A stretch of DNA of 64,000 bases from Alisma plantago-aquatica. Lineage: Eukaryota; Streptophyta; Magnoliopsida; Alismatales; Alismataceae. The stretch covers positions 660,096,591 to 660,160,590 of the forward strand of contig OY856409.1 of NCBI GenBank assembly GCA_963693085.1, read 5' to 3'. The notes below the pieces were generated by a model. That model was given only the letters and a program-made list of their open reading frames with translations. It had not been told where the DNA came from and searched no databases. This document shows positions 50,087-61,640 of this stretch, piece by piece; within the stretch, counting starts at the first letter, position 1; each line of letters begins with the position of its first letter. A program made the translations under genes and the position numbers.

Positions 50087-51848
50087 ATGGCTTCTAACCA
50101 AGAGCATAGTGATCATGAGCGTGAGGATGCTCAGGGTGCTGAAGGTGTTGATAAACCAAAACGTAAGGGAGTTAGAGGGATAATTGTGATGAAAGATGTC
50201 ACAAATATGCAAGGGAGGAAGGGCAATGTTGAATTTAATGAAGCATGCACACCACTTACTAAAGAGTTTGTCATCTATTGTGGGGTTCTTGGTCAAAGCA
50301 AAGTGCATCTCCTTGTTGAGGATTAGAGACAAGTGAGTACGGTCTGTAAAGAACTCATCTGGAGGGAGTTAGAGGTGAGATAAATGTAGTTATATTTTTA
50401 TAGTCTTTTTCCTATTCTTTATTTTAATATTTCTAAACAATATTGAATGTTGAACCATTTTAGGGCTGGTATGGACTTGATGAAAAGCTGCATCACAAGT
50501 CTATTATGCATCTCATCGGGAGAAGATGCAGAGATTGGAGGACAATCCTCACTAGAGACTATGTCTTTGGAGATAAGAAGGAACTCTGGCTTAAGTGGAA
50601 CTACATTGATAAAGACGATTAGAAGGAGTTTATTCGGCGGAAACAAACATATGTGTTGCAAGTATTGAATTATTTACATTTATATAATTTATTATGGTTA
50701 CTTAATATTATCACTTGTATGAATTGATTAGGCCCTTCATGAAGTTCAAAAAGAGAGGCGTCTTGAGAATGTGCACAACCACCGACTGAGTTTAGGTGGT
50801 TATTGGAAACACTGCCTGATGAGAGAGCTGCTACAATAAGAGAAAGAGCAAGAGAAAGGGGAAGATGGGAAGAAATAGCAAGGGTAAGAGTAAGGACAAC
50901 ACCAAGGGCAACAACAAGGGCCTTTTACTTCTACTCCTTCTACCGCTAAGTCTTCTAGTGCTTCTGGACGGTTGCCTCACTATATTGAGTGGATAGATGT
51001 AGGGAGAAACAAAGATGGAAAAATCTCCATCCAAGAAACATAGGAGGTGGCAGATAAAATGGTAAATTTCTTGGTCTCACAATAATGACCATGTTCTTTT
51101 TTTACCGGATCATTTGAGTTTTACTTATTAGTTAGTTTTTGATGGTAATTAGTTGGAGTTGGCTGTCCCAACAAAAGAGGGCAAGTTCACCCCTTAGGAC
51201 ACACAGATGAATTGACGGTTGCTCTAGGGGCAAAAAGCATCTTGGATGTGTTAGTGGCGTTGGATATGTGTATGCGATAAAATATTTTTTTGTCAAATCT
51301 CAACATAAGCACAAACAAGCTAAGAAAGGGGGAGTGGATGAAGAGTACGTGCAAAGAATTATAGATGCAACCTTGGAGAAATATATAGCTTCTCAGATAG
51401 AACAAGCTTCTCTAACAATCACAGAACCTATTCATCACTCACCCACGGAGTGCATTAGGAGTAGTCCTTCAGACCCTCATGGCACGGTCAGGGTAGTATT
51501 CAATTCAAGTCAATTTGTACAACATGATAAAATAATCCCAAACATCAATGTTTATGTTTGTCAAATTAAATTGTATGTTTCATAAAATTGTAGGTGGCTA
51601 GAGAATGCGATCTTTTTGTCGATGAATCAGTAGGCAACATCATGGCAGATGTCGAGGCTTCTATTACTGATGTGGTTCATGATATTCCCCTTCCCACTGA
51701 TCACTATCATGTGAGAATGATACACATCTTTCAAGGAATGAGGGACATACCTCTCTCATGCGAGAACCTAGATGCCACAATAGTTAGAGAGGTAGATGGA
51801 GGCTTTACTAGGTGGCCCAAACAACTCATTATATTTCTTCAAGTATGA
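50087..51848 (+). pseudogene. CACTA second gene, Transposase_24/En-Spm-like part with DUF8039-like block
   Basis: The start is ATG 50087 (MASNQEHSDHE). Conserved blocks of the plant Ptta/En/Spm protein (PF03004) are readable: KRKGVRGIIVMKDV, GNVEFNEACTPL, then, after a probable intron (about 50373-50463), GWYGLDEKLHHKSIM, RCRDWRTIL, WNYIDKDD-stop-KEF. After a second intron (about 50658-50731) come LHEVQKERRLENVHNHRL and GGY, later DELTVALGAKKHLG..SGVGY. At 51593-51848 a DUF8039-like stretch ends in GGFTRWPKQLIIF. Such proteins bind DNA, probably the subterminal repeats. In-frame stops at about 50324 and 50621 disable it. It probably forms one gene with the ULP1-like part that follows. Confidence 0.78.
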
Positions 51849-51909
51849 CAAATATATATTTAAACTTAAATAAAATAATAAAAAGCTAATATTAGAATAC
51901 ATGCATGCA

Positions 51910-53171
51910 ACCTACAACAACTAAGAAGCCCCCTAGGGTTTTGAAGACTCTGCCTCGTCATTTTATCCCATAGGAGTTGTTTGAATCCTTAGCTTCTAGC
52001 TGCCATACATTGACAAGATGGTTAGACACTATAGACCAAACTGATGCCATTATGATCAGCCTTGGGGAGGATATAATAGGTATACAATGAAAAAAATGTT
52101 ATAGTGATGATAGATGTTTCTGAGCTATTTAAGTATGATTGGTTGAACACATCACTGATAGAACTTTAGTGTCAGTGAGTCTGAATAACCCGTCATATGT
52201 GATTTTTTTCAATTGTTTCCTACATATAAAGTAAGTGTTGGTTATACATATATTTCATTCATTTGTATCACACAAATCGTGACTTTGAAATAGTAAATGT
52301 GGGATTTCTAATGTCGTCATTGATTAGCGATGTAGTTAGAGATCCTAATGGGGTCAAAGAATATGTGACTACTACGATGCTATATTTTGGTACTTCCAAG
52401 ACCGTGATCTTAGCTCCCTTAAATGTTAAGTAAGTTTTTGGCTTGTGGTTTATAAGTCTAACCTATGAATACAATTTTGTTGTGATATTTAATTTATATT
52501 TTATTTGCTTTCTATTCACTAAAAATAGGCACTGGAAGTTATTAGTGATTGTTCCTGAGACTTAGAGTGTGTATTTCTTTGATCCTTTGAGTGAAAATCT
52601 TCCACTAAATGAGGGACACCCAATGAAATTGACGATTCACATGTAAGTATAGTTTTTTGTTGTCCAACATATTTGTTAATATTTGCATCATATGACAATT
52701 TAATAATGTAATATATATTTTAATTTAACTTTTAGGGGTGTGAAAGCATTCCTTACTGGTAGAGGGAAGGTAGATAAGTAAAAGAAATCAATAACATGGA
52801 CAAGTGTTAATGTATAGTCTTGTCATTCCAATTGCATAATATATGACCAACTCTACTTGATAACATTTTATTAATGTAAATTGTAAATCTACAAGCCCCT
52901 ATACAAGATAATGGCTGGACATGCATATATTATGTGATGTTGTATATGCAGGTGAATGTCAGTCATGCAAACAAATCAAATGTATAGATAATGTAAGTTA
53001 TTAGTCTTGGATCATATTTAATGTAGTCTCATTTGATAATACAAACAATAATCTAATTAGTAGTCTCATTCTCTTTGTAGTTTTTTTTCGAACACTGAAC
53101 CATATACATTGGAGCAGTTGATGGCCTACGTGAACAGTGGGCAGCCTACTTCATCGAAAATGTGGACTTAA
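51910..53171 (+). pseudogene. CACTA second gene, ULP1/C48-like peptidase C-terminus
   Basis: Continuation of the same gene: TKKPPRVLKTLPRHF (about 51918), then a conserved C48 arrangement split by introns: HWKLLVIVPET (catalytic His, about 52531), VYFFDPLSE (Asp, about 52572), APIQDNGWTCIYYVMLYM (Gln and Cys, about 52896-52949). The residue after the Cys is Ile where Gly is usual, and a stop follows PET. ULP1-like domains at this place are known from many plant CACTA elements. Their role in transposition is not settled. The last exon-like part (53085-53170) has SNTEPYTLEQLMAYVNSG. Confidence 0.72.
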
Positions 53172-54066
53172 ATGAAAATTTTTGATGGTTCATTGATATT
53201 TTTTGGTAGTTCAAACTTTGGTCTCATATTTTTTACATGTATTTTGTAAGTGTGTATTGAATGTTAATATGTATAATTATACACTGTGACTTAAATCTGA
53301 GATGGCCGATGATTTTGATATGTATTTTGTGAGTGTGAATTGAATTTAAGTGCATATGTGTGTGTGAATTTGAATGTGAAGGTAAGATGAAAATAATGAT
53401 GTTTATTTGTGCATATATGTATGAAATTGAAATGTGGTTGATAAATGAAACAATTGAACTATGTGTTCATGGATTTGTGTGCAATTTGAATTGAAAAAAA
53501 ATGATAGAATGTGGCATGTTACTTTGTGTAATTTTTATCTTTTTCTTGCAGGTGTTTTGGCTTTTTGTTAAGTCGCGATGCTTGCAGAGAGCCTGCTGTT
53601 CTTTAGAACTTTTAGTTTAAAGAACAAGGCTCCAAATAGGCTAGTAGGTTGGATAACAGGTCTACACACCTACCTTATAAAAAACATACACATTTATAGT
53701 TGGTTGTTTGGAAGTATCCAACCACATAATATTTCACCTTTGGTTATGTAAAAACAACCAACGATATATACCTAAAATTTAAATTATTCATTCACTGATA
53801 AAACCAACATCAAAAAATTCGGCATCAGTAATTTTTCATTACGATTCTGACGAGAAAAGAACAACAACATCAGTTGCTTTTCTTACAACCAACAAGAAAA
53901 GATCAAAGCAGACCGCAAATTACATCGCCCCGTCATTGGTTCTGTCCTAACAAAGAACTGGCGATATAACTTATTGTTGTCCATTTGCCTAACCGATGAA
54001 GAATGTTTAAGTTTTATCGTCGCCCACTTGGTCGTTAGTTTAGAACTGACATGGAATGCCTAAAAT
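53172..54066 (+). other. CACTA 3' subterminal region
   Basis: No coding frame. The last 250 bases (53800-54066) hold repeated GACGAGAAAAG, CCGATGAAGAATG and CATTGGTTCTG words, the mirror image of the 5' subterminal motifs. CACTA DNA-binding proteins attach to such clusters. Confidence 0.6.
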
Positions 54067-54098
54067 AATCGACGTCATATCCCCATTCTATAGTAGTG
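54067..54098 (-). repeat. CACTA terminal inverted repeat, right
   Basis: The minus strand reads CACTACTATAGAATGGGGAT and on to GACGTCGATT, the partner of 31321-31352 and of the fragment start at 7884. TAG follows at 54099-54101. Confidence 0.8.
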
Positions 54099-56912
54099 TA
54101 GGCTCTCTATGGTCAATGTTTATTCATCAATTTTTCTTAGATGAATTTTCTTAAGTTGTATAATATAGTACAAATCATGAACATAGTACAACTTAATTTA
54201 AGAAGGAAGAGTATTCTTCAATATTGGTTAAACTACTTCTTTGGATACTCTATAAACCTCCTTTATCACATGTGATACTCAATATGTTTTCAATACAATG
54301 AATGCATGATATTTTCATCATCAAAATACAATTGGTTAGGATATCCCAAAAGCAAACAATCTCCTTTTTCATGATGACATATATTTCCATAATTTAAGTT
54401 TGAATTTGAAATGTAGATGTGACATACCACTGATTGTTACAGTTGATTTTTCATGTGGAGATGAACTGTGTGTGTGATCTCACATGAAAAGATTGGAACA
54501 TGACATCCACTTCTATTATACTAATGATTCCAAGTCATAAGTTAGTAATCCTTGCTTACTTTCCATGTAGACTTGTTTGGCATACCTCTAAGATCAACTA
54601 TATATAAAACATGAATTGCTCTTGCTTATACTTTTAGATACATGATCAACTATTTTCTTGGATATTATTTCTTTCAGAAAGTACATGTTGCTAAAATTGA
54701 TTAGTTTGTCTATTGTTATTTTATACTTGTACATTCCTTCTTCAAATCCCCTCAATAATTTTATTCCCAAATTCTTGGGACATTGCTAGTCATGTTATAA
54801 ATAAAAAGAGTTCATGATCTTTAGTTTGGTGTAATTATGATTCCATAAGTCTATGTGCAAATAACGTGATAGTAACTTCCCCAAGTTAACCCATAATACA
54901 ATTTGTAAGCATCCATTCTCATCTGGGGTTATGAGAGCACATGAATCTTTTAGGATTTAAATCTTTATTTCTAAGTTATAGATATGATTGATTCTAAATT
55001 CTTGAAATAGTCCTGAACATTTTAAATTTTGACAACCATGTGTTTATCTTAATACTTGAATACTAACTAGATTTATTGTCCTTGAATATTTCTTGACAAA
55101 TTTGGCTAGTTAGTGGGTTTTTATTTATCTCACCTAAATTGGATTTTAGACCGGTCTATTATGTCTGACTTTTGCACTTTTACATCCATCTACAATATAT
55201 TCCCAAGGTAAATGCGTGGAAAACACCTTTGATCAACATGGAGTAAGGTACTTAAGACAAAATCAACTGGGACTAGTTGAGATTCTTTTGAAGATGGGGA
55301 GGTTCCTTTTTTAGACTTAGTGTTTATAATTTCTATTACCTAGATATCTTTCATAGACCCATGTATAGGGGTCAATTCTTATAAACTTGAATTCTTTCTT
55401 ATTGTTGGAACACCTATTTCCAGTTATACTTATTGCAACAACTTGGAATCTCTCTTGAGTTTCAATAACAAGATTTAGACATGTGATTGCTAGACCAATT
55501 TGCCACTTGGTATGTATAAATTGAATTATACATGTATCCTTACATACAAAGAGAGACAAGTGAAAGGGACACCTACGTTTAACCAATTTTCCATCCGTAG
55601 TAACTCGTATTCTAGTTCCAAGAAACATAACGATCTTGGACCCGACCAACTACAAGGATGAGTTAAAAAAAACTAAAACAAATAATTATAAATGTCAAAA
55701 TGGGACATACATATTCAACTGCATGAGAGAGTCATCTGGTCAACACAAGTGTATTCGACTAGGTAAGGAAGACATTTAATTGAGTACAAGTGTATTGAAC
55801 TGAATTGGAAAAGTATTCAATCAAATAACCACAGAAGAAAACAAAACCCAATGATGTACGCGTTCACAAAACAAATGTAACCTACAGAGTCTATGACTGA
55901 ATAATAGTCGAATTGGTTGGATAAAATGTGAAAAACTTATGAAACTTGAGGAACTCAGGGTACATAATGGCTTTCGAAGATAGTTCATATGATAATGAAG
56001 AATGGTAACTAATTTGATGACAAGGAAAAATATCAGATTACAATGGATGACCACATCCACTCATGCCCCCTGGTACCTATCTTTTAGTTATAGAAAGCAT
56101 AATGACATTGGACTCGACCAACAGAATTGAGATGTCACAACAAACTGACCAATGAAATTAGATATAAACTTAGAAACAAACATGCATATTTGATCAAATA
56201 AGATAGTCATGTAGTTGAGTGCAATTGTATCTGACTAGGGTACGAGTGCATTCCTATGAGTTGGGGAAGCACCCAATTGAATAGTTGCAGAAAAATGACA
56301 AAACTCAGGAGTGCAACTAGTCAACAACAAACAAATATGACTAAGTACTCAACAATGTAGAAGTAAAATTAAAATGACTAAAATCATATTCAATCATTAG
56401 ATATGTGGGATATCGTAAAAAATACAAGATGCTCACGGTACTTGATGACTTTCAAAGATGGTTAAGATGACAACAAAGAAGGATATATAATTTGACATGG
56501 CATAACATGGATAGGGACATGGCCTTCCATTGTTCAAAGAAGGATATATAATTTGAAATCGCAAACGACCACCATAAACCTTGAAATCTACCACTCTTTT
56601 ATGTTTGTATACATTATATTCCCTAGAAAAATACATGGATAGGGCCTTCCATTGTTGATTAGTAGGTTCCTTGGGAGTAGATAGGTTGAATAGTGCTCGA
56701 CAAGTTGTCAAAGATGACTAGCTTCCCTTTGTTGGCTTAGTAGTTATCAGTTTTTATTCTTTTTAATGGTAGTCCCATATTTGGGAATATTTCCTTTTGT
56801 CATGAACTTGGTTGATACTTTGTTATTATTGCAGCACTAAATCACAACGATACTTATTCCTACATTTTGGTAGTGCGATTGAGTTTCAATACAAAATCAG
56901 AACACATGAGCT
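54099..56912. other. Unassigned AT-rich stretch with a tandem duplication
   Basis: I see no LTR, transposase or RNA gene. The longest open frame is on the minus strand (55649-55317, 110 codons). It begins MVGSKIVMFLGTRIRVTTDG and has no motif I recognise. It may be chance or the remnant of a gene. A tandem duplication of about 470 bp starts just right of it. Confidence 0.55.
55612..56560. repeat. Imperfect tandem duplication, period about 472 bp
   Basis: Matching landmarks are TTGGACCCGACCAAC (55636) against TTGGACTCGACCAAC (56108); AATTGAGTACAAGTGTATT against GTTGAGTGCAATTGTAT; and GGCTTTCGAAGATAGTT (55968) against GACTTTCAAAGATGGTT. The copies are clearly diverged. Unit 2 holds a smaller repeat of AAGAAGGATATATAATTTGA (about 56476 and 56536). 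Confidence 0.7.
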
Positions 56913-57469
56913 TGATAACACCCAAATTCAGGCATTTATGCTAAGTATTTATTTATAGTTTTGTGTCATTATAGTCTTAAAATGCCCAAAATAATCCTAG
57001 GTCCTTATCTTTTAATAATTTGTCGATAGAGTTGCTCAACTAGCCAATTTTGGAACCTGCATGCACCAAACTCAAGAACATTTTGTTTCTCCAGATCTGA
57101 CCATACAAACATTGCGTTTTATGTACCAAATTAGGAGACGATGGTCCCGCTAACTGACTAGCAGACCCAAGAAACTTTTGATATCTTAGACCCAATTTTT
57201 GATGGCTAGTCCTTTATCAGAATGCATCCTTATCAATTAGAAAGTTCATCGATGCGGGCCCGTCAACCATCAATAATAGCTCCCCCCACAGGGGTGGGTT
57301 TGTTCCATTAGGATTGCGATCGCGAATAAGAAAGATGCCGCGAATGTGACCAAGAAGACAATGTTGTAGCCATGAAACTCGACACGACCAGGCCCAACTC
57401 AGCACGGTCGGCCCGAGGCCAAGGTGCAACTACCACTACAAGGGTCATGACCAAAACCCCATCCTCAAC

Positions 57470-57620
57470 TACAACGTCTGTCTCGACCACGACATCAACC
57501 TCGACCGTGGTGTCCGTCTCGACTACAACATCAACCTCGACCACGACACTAGTCTCGACTGTGATTTCATCAGCCTCGATTGTGGCATCTATGTCGACCA
57601 CGACCGCTGACACGACCGTG
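57470..57620. repeat. Minisatellite in ATH2 LTR (TCGAC[C/T]ACGAC units)
   Basis: Units such as GTCTCGACCACGACATC and AACCTCGACCGTGGTGTC recur with periods of 18 and 36 bases. Apparent frames across it encode only Ser/Thr or Val repeats, so I do not call a protein. Confidence 0.75.
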
Positions 57621-57691
57621 CCCATCCTAATACGGTTGGTTCGAGATAAGGTAGCGATCGAGGCAGGTGTCGCGACCATCTTCCGCCTTCG

Positions 57692-57704
57692 CTTATAAAT
57701 ACTC
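57692..57704 (+). promoter_or_regulatory. TATA box of ATH2 LTR
   Basis: CTTATAAATACTC, followed by a C-rich start region. Position, about 780 bases into the LTR, and motif match the ATH1 LTR boxes. Confidence 0.7.
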
Positions 57705-59068
57705 ACCCCTCACGACCTGGAGAGGGGTTCAGAGATTTTTCTGGTTCCACATTGTGGTTCCATACATTCTTGGTTCCTAGAGCTGTGTGGGAGAGTTCAA
57801 AGGTCCGAAAAGACTAAATTGCTCATCTTACATCCGTTCCTCCAGTTTGCTTCCATTTACCATCATTTTCCACCACCATTCACCCGTATCCTACCATTCC
57901 CAACCATCTTCCACCTTTATACAACCGCTAAGCTGTTGTTTGGGGTGGAATCAAAGAGAAAGGAGACCAAAGAGTCCAGAAGACCAAGGAGGATGACTCA
58001 AAGGCGAGATCCGGCATATACAAAGGCTAATGAGAGAGAGCCACCCCTCCTCTACAGGTTAAATCTCTTCTTATTCTCCTTTCTTCTACTGTTCTCCTTT
58101 TTTTTGTACAAATGATGTTCTTCCATCTTTGTTCGGTGCCAATTATGCTTGTGCATGGCTAGTTGAGCTCCTTCTTGGCTATGTAGCCTGTTTTGAGCAT
58201 GGTTATGTACATTTACCTTAAACAAGTAGTTTTATTCTAGATCTAGTACATTTTCTATTATATCTTCTCTTTCTGGTTATGATTGCTAGTTCGGTTGATC
58301 TCTTTCTTGCTTGAACTTCTATTTGTTCCTATATCGAGAGATTCATTGTAGAATAAATAAAAGAAGGTAGTTTAGATCGAAATCTGAAAGGAGGACAGTT
58401 CAAGGTGATCTTTGTAGAATCGTAGACCTGGCATGACCGGGCCCAACCCAACATGGTTGGGCCAACTACCTGGTTCTGCCTACATCACACCTATTTCTAG
58501 CATCTTAGAATATTCTAGACCTGAGAGGGTATTTAGAATATTCTAGGGTGTTGATTTGTCATCCTCGAGAGGGGTTTCATGTCATTGATGGGTTTTAGTC
58601 ATGTTGTGTGAAAGTGAGTGGGATGACCCGTATAGGAACATATACCACAGTACATACAATGTCTGGATGTAGTTTGCTTGCTTGGGTGTTTGAGGGTTGT
58701 CTACACCCAAGAACGAGTGCATAGACTGCCCAAATTGTGGTTATATAGCCAAGAACTCCTTCTCTATGATTAGTAGAATCCTACAAACTCTGCTTTCTTT
58801 TCTTTTCTTTATTTTTTTTACTTTGTGAGATTTTGTTAGACTGGTTCTAGTTCCAAACTTTTGTCTACTATTAGATTGGCTTAACTGACTTAAGAGCATG
58901 ATCTTAAGCATCCTAAATGTCCCCACATCCATGTATTTGACCCCGTATATTTATTTCGATCCCGTAATAAAGTTGTAGGGTTCCTTGAAGGTTTTGGGTT
59001 ATAAATTTAAAGTTTGATCCTTTTGAGTCCACCTTCTTTCGTACGCTCGATTTAGGCCTATCAACTTT

Positions 59069-59086
59069 TGGCACCGTTGCTGAGGA
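59069..59086 (+). promoter_or_regulatory. ATH2 primer binding site (tRNA-Asp type)
   Basis: TGGCACCGTTGCTGAGGA stands five bases after the LTR end. It differs from the tRNA-Asp complement TGGCGCCGTTGCCGGGGA only at transition positions. Confidence 0.88.
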
Positions 59087-59343
59087 CATGGTTTGCACGT
59101 TTACACGCCTAAAAGGTTTTTTTTAGTCATCCTTAATCCTATATATATACATACATATATATACATATATATATATATATACATATATATATGCACAATT
59201 CTTCTTTTATCATACATGTACTTGTTCATATATACTAAATAGCTTTTCTTATAACTTTTTCAACCATGCATCTTGCTTCAGTAAGACAAGTTATTTCGTC
59301 CACTTGTCCTCCCAAAATTTTCCATAGTTTTGACTGCTGGTAA
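59087..59343 (+). other. ATH2 leader with TA/CA microsatellite
   Basis: Untranslated leader between primer site and first frame. 59139-59192 is an alternating TATATA/CATA tract. Otherwise nothing is seen. Confidence 0.7.
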
Positions 59344-60783
59344 ATAATTGAAAGTCGTGCCCTGCAACTAACCGAGCTATACTCGCCTCCAACATCATCG
59401 TACGTAGACATCTCAACAAAGGAGATGGTTAATCATCCCTCGACCTCAGCAATGACATGGGATCAAGAACTGGTTAGAGCAGTGGAGCTATCCATAGAAA
59501 TCGTTGATGCACTTGCCTCCTCCTTAACACCTCATCTCCAAGAACAAATCAAACTGTTTCAACAGCTACTAGAAAAGAAGGTTTATCATCCCCAAGTAGC
59601 CACTGAGATCACAGACTGTAGTAAAAATATACTTCAAACTGTTGAACAAGGGTTCACCCAAAAGCATCAGTTTGATACAACATATTCTCAACAGAAGTGT
59701 ATGGTATAATTGACGGGTCTTGAAAGCATTGCTGCTTAAGTACAACAACTTTATAATAATGATGTTGAACAAGGAAGGATACTTCAATAGCTCATCTATT
59801 TGGTCACCATTCAATTGCAAATGCCATCAAACAATCATGAAGATTATAGTCATCAAAACCCTTCCATTGGACCTAAAATGGAGTTTACCCCACCATTCTA
59901 GGGTTCACAAGGATTTTTCTATGAAGACCAACCCACTTGGGGAAACCCTTCATTTTTCCCAGATGATTCAGCCGATCAACCAATTTAAGAAACATGCCAC
60001 ATGCATGAATGGTTCTATGATGATGATGGTCAGGGTAGTCAAACAACCTCACAACATGAAGGTCAGTTTGAACAACCTAAATCAGACATTGATCTAGACC
60101 AGAATGATACCTCTCAAATTGAGACTTGTCACTTTTCTTTGAGCAGTATGCCAGTCATGGTTTGGAACAATTTGTTCAATGAGAGTGATGAAGACTATTC
60201 ATCTCAGTGGAGTGAGTATGCTAATGGTGACAAAGTGGACTAGAATGAGCCAACATTTTCCACAATCCCTTTTCAAGGAAAAGTTGACATCAAGGGAGCT
60301 GGATGGACAATCCACTACAACATGGCTGCTGAGCATGAAGATATACCGAACCCCATAGAAGGTGACAAGCTTGGGGTTGTAGAACTACAAACATATTCAA
60401 CTGGGGATACTTCTTGTTCAAAAGATGATTGGATGACTCAGACTGTATATAAAAATTTATCTGAGCATCCAACCAATAGTTCAAAGGTGGAGAGAGAAAA
60501 GAGGAGTCCTCTAGAAAACTTTTAGCCTCTCCCCTCCATCTCATCTTGTGTCGACATCCTAGGGCCTTTCTATTTAGATTCATACATTGAGGGGTACCTT
60601 GAGGATGCTCTACCAAAGAACTCATTCCAGTGCAGTTCAAGTAAATCCCAACACAAAGATGACTTCACTGAGTTGTCAGGTTTTATTCCTCTTCTTCAGA
60701 CTCAGAAAGAGCCCAAATCTATGCCTATTCTAGTCCTACATGGTGGGTCCGATCGGAAAGACACAAGTAACACAGACCCCTAA
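59344..60783 (+). pseudogene. ATH2 first ORF, about 480 codons, unrecognised, 7 nonsense codons
   Basis: One reading frame can be followed from 59344 to a TAA after NTDP near 60783 without a single frameshift, broken by seven TAG/TAA codons. The most likely start is Met 59425 (MVNHPSTSAMTWDQELVRAV). The N-terminal 100 residues are helical and Gln/Glu/Leu-rich (ELVRAVELSIEIVDALASSL). The middle is acidic and aromatic (GFFYEDQPTWGNPSFFP, EWFYDDDGQGSQ, NESDEDYSSQWSEYANGD). The end is Ser/Lys-rich. I recognise no family. The position before the gag-like frame resembles the extra ORF1 of Ogre elements, but that is positional only. Confidence 0.6.
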
Positions 60784-61562
60784 ACTATAGATTTGGGATC
60801 CAAGTGTAAGAGTTGTACGATAGCCACCTCGTATTACCCACACAATTTTTCTTTAATTTGAAAATTTAAAGTTTTTCATAATAAAGTCAATTCAAGTTTT
60901 ATCTTTCCTCTAATTGTTTAAATTTAGTTTCCTTTGCATCATGTAGGTTTCTTTTACTCTTTATGGAACACATTTCCTCCTTTTTCACCCTGACGCCTGC
61001 TTTTAGACTATCTTTTTGAAATAAATGAAGTTATTTGGTATATCTTGTTGTTCTCATGCATTGTTTGATTCAGACACTATTTTCAACGCCTTCCACCCTC
61101 ATTTTCCACTTAATATGGATTCTCTAAGACCTGAGCCTGCCTAAGCCAGCCTCAACGTGGTCATGCCAGGCCGGCACGGTCGGGCTACTCCTGTGTTTTT
61201 TGTATAGATTTCTCACTTGTCAGTCAACGGTCCAAAGTGCTCATTTTTTTATTTTCCATCTCGACACAACTTTAATCAGCTGCGCATGATTATGCCGGCT
61301 ACTGTGCTACCTGACATGCCTCATTTCATAGGCAATCTTTGGTTATACGATCAAAGGTCAAAATTAATATTATTGTTGGCTTGACTAACTGACGAGTCGG
61401 GTTGTCTCCATTTTTTCCACCTTTTTGACCAACTGTTACACTTTGACTGCATATTCCCACTTTTGACCGCGTCTTTTGCCTTTGGACCGCTTTTCCCGCT
61501 GCCTCGGCACGTCCATCCCTAGCTTGGCATGGTCAGACCGAGGGTGACCGTGCATGCCCCAT
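60784..61562 (+). other. ATH2 spacer, promoter-like
   Basis: Non-coding. T-rich up to about 61080, then GC-richer with CACGGTCGGGC, GGCATGGTCAGACC and TTTGACCGC words leading to a TATA box. It resembles the layout of the U3 part of the ATH2 LTR but is not a clear copy of it. Confidence 0.5.
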
Positions 61563-61575
61563 CCTATAAATATAC
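61563..61575 (+). promoter_or_regulatory. Internal TATA box in ATH2
   Basis: CCTATAAATATAC, followed by a pyrimidine-rich leader-like stretch (CTTTCTTTCCCACACC, then TTTCTCTCCTCCCC) ahead of the gag-like frame. This looks like a plant core promoter. Confidence 0.5.
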
Positions 61576-61640
61576 CCAGGCTGAGCCTTTCTTTCCCACA
61601 CCTTACACCTAATTTCTCTCCTCCCCTAGTGAAGCCCTAA

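Larger units (their letters stand above)
31321..54098 (+). mobile_element. E2: CACTA (En/Spm) DNA transposon with nested insertions
   Basis: The ends are inverted: CACTATTACAGATTTG at the left and, on the minus strand, CACTACTATAGAATGG at the right, both leading to a shared GACGTCGATT / TGCGTCGATT stretch. Between them lie a TNP2-like transposase and a second gene, the usual content of plant CACTA elements. The 13.2 kb block 33420-46648 is a later insertion: a short duplicated segment of the CACTA continues across it. Without it the element is about 9.5 kb. The flanking trinucleotides (GTG left, TAG right) do not match. Confidence 0.88.
56913..59063 (+). repeat. ATH2 5' LTR
   Basis: It starts TGATAACACCCAAATTC and ends GGCCTATCA, with TATA box at 57692. 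A minisatellite of CTCGACCACGACATCAAC-like units lies at 57470-57620. CACGACCAGGCCC / CACGGTCGGCCC near-palindromes stand at 57383-57415 and 58435-58460. The second LTR is outside the window, so the left end rests on the TGATAA terminus only. Confidence 0.75.

Noticed and set aside
55317..55649. 110-codon minus-strand frame as a host gene
   Set aside because: No recognisable motif, no plausible flanking gene structure and a location in decayed intergenic DNA. Kept only as a remark in the stretch description.
57308..57706. 132-codon Val-rich minus frame and 108-codon Ser/Thr-rich plus frame
   Set aside because: Both are readings of the minisatellite in the ATH2 LTR.
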